A stretch of 6,026 nucleotides of DNA from Eubacteriales bacterium. Lineage in GTDB: Bacteria; Bacillota; Clostridia; Christensenellales; CAG-138. Location of the stretch: assembly GCA_030695285.1 (NCBI GenBank), contig JAUYTF010000212.1, positions 1 to 6,026 on the forward strand, read 5' to 3'. The stretch's first letter is position 1. Each line of letters begins with the position of its first letter. Of the stretch, positions 5,430 to 6,026 are shown piece after piece. Under the pieces are notes generated by a model. The model was given only the letters and a program-made list of their open reading frames with translations. It was not told the origin of the DNA and ran no database searches. Made by a program: the position numbers and the translations under genes.

Positions 5430-6026
5430 TTAGTTGAGGAAGCCCTTGTAGTGTCGCATGAGCATCTGGCTCTCGAGCTGATTGGTCGTCTCCAGCGCAA
5501 CGTTGACCATGATCAGCACGCTGGTTGCGCCAAACGCGCTGCTCTCGGCCATGCCGCGCATTGCCAGCTGGGGCAGAATCGCAACCACCGCGAGGAAGAG
5601 CGATCCGAACAGCGTAAGCCGTCCGGCAATCTTGCCCAGATAATCGCTCGTCGGCTTGCCGGGGCGAATGCCCGTAATGAAGCCACCGTTCTGCTGCAGA
5701 TTCTTCGACATCTCGATCGGATTGAACGTCACGCTCGAATAGAAGAACCCGAAGCCGATGATCAAGAGCGCGTAGATGATGTAGTAGATCGCGCTGCTCG
5801 TGCCCATGTACGTTTGATAGAACGTAAAGAACGAGCTGTTCGGCCAGAACTGGGCGATCATGCCCGGGAACTGGAGGAACGTGAGCGCGAAGATCAGCGG
5901 CAAAACGCCGTTGGAGTTCGCTTTGATCGGCAGATAGGTGCTCTGCCCGCCGTACATCTTGCGGCCCACGACGCGCTTAGCATACTGCACGGGGATGCGG
6001 CGCTGCGCCTGATCCACATGGGTCAC
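5430..6026 (-). CDS. secY: Protein translocase subunit SecY, C-terminal part (5' end outside window)
   Basis: SecY is the channel of the Sec translocon in the cytoplasmic membrane. The visible 198 codons align with the second half of SecY, starting in the cytoplasmic loop after TM6. QAQRRIPVQYAKR (6-18) and GGQSTYLPIKAN (26-37) match that loop. Four hydrophobic segments follow, near residues 40-57, 80-100, 135-155 and 165-182 (TM7-TM10). Between the second and third lies the C5 loop with FNPIEMSKNLQQNGGFITGIRPG; Arg121 here corresponds to E. coli R357, which is needed for SecA-driven transport. It ends KGFLN with a TAA stop. The frame is open to the window edge, so the GTG there is internal and not a start. 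secY upstream of adk is the standard spc-operon order. Confidence 0.98.
   Translation of the reverse strand: MTHVDQAQRRIPVQYAKRVVGRKMYGGQSTYLPIKANSNGVLPLIFALTFLQFPGMIAQFWPNSSFFTFYQTYMGTSSAIYYIIYALLIIGFGFFYSSVTFNPIEMSKNLQQNGGFITGIRPGKPTSDYLGKIAGRLTLFGSLFLAVVAILPQLAMRGMAESSAFGATSVLIMVNVALETTNQLESQMLMRHYKGFLN

Noticed and set aside
1..6026. Mobile element, CRISPR array, tRNA/rRNA gene or novel gene system
   Set aside because: All coding space is filled by conserved translation, transcription and secretion genes in their ancestral order. I see no direct-repeat array, transposase, integrase or attachment site.

Overview
This window is the distal half of a bacterial spc/alpha ribosomal-protein superoperon, and every gene lies on the minus strand. 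Reading with transcription, from high to low coordinates, the order is secY (3' part) - adk - map - KOW-domain protein - infA - rpmJ - rpsM - rpsK - rpsD - rpoA - rplQ (nearly complete, running off the left edge). I see no gene on the plus strand. The long plus-strand reading frames are antisense shadows of conserved genes in GC-rich DNA. No gene-free stretch exceeds about 175 bases.

The organism is most likely a Firmicute of class Clostridia with mid-50s % GC by eye. Four features point there: strong AGGAGG-type ribosome binding sites before nearly every gene; a small KOW-domain gene between map and infA; zinc-ligand (C+) forms of both S4 and L36; and an L17 carrying a long charged insertion of a kind I recall from gut Clostridia (Oscillospirales, Lachnospirales or Christensenellales-like). 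I cannot resolve the taxon further. rpsD sits between rpsK and rpoA, the ancestral position, and not at a remote locus as in Bacillus subtilis.

Layout: 5430-6026 is the C-terminal part of the translocon subunit SecY. 5255-5429 is a 175-nt spacer with a strong hairpin and a weak terminator-like element. 3589-5254 is a tight block of adk, map and the KOW gene, joined by two ATGA stop/start overlaps. 3294-3515 is infA, starting at TTG. 3063-3176 is the 37-codon rpmJ. A 120-nt leader with alternative hairpins and an extended -10-like sequence precedes rpsM. rpsM, rpsK, rpsD, rpoA and rplQ then follow with short gaps of 14-50 nt.

Together the genes link protein synthesis (S13, S11, S4, L17, L36, IF-1), transcription (RNA polymerase alpha), export (SecY), nascent-chain maturation (methionine aminopeptidase) and adenylate balance (adenylate kinase) in one growth-rate-coupled transcription unit.

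The region is core housekeeping sequence, and I found no new system in it. Points worth a second look are the L17 insertion, the secY-adk spacer, the C-x-C second pair in the adenylate kinase LID, the TTG start of infA, the lack of a recognisable ribosome binding site for map, the uncharacterised KOW protein, and the possible leader regulation ahead of rpsM.
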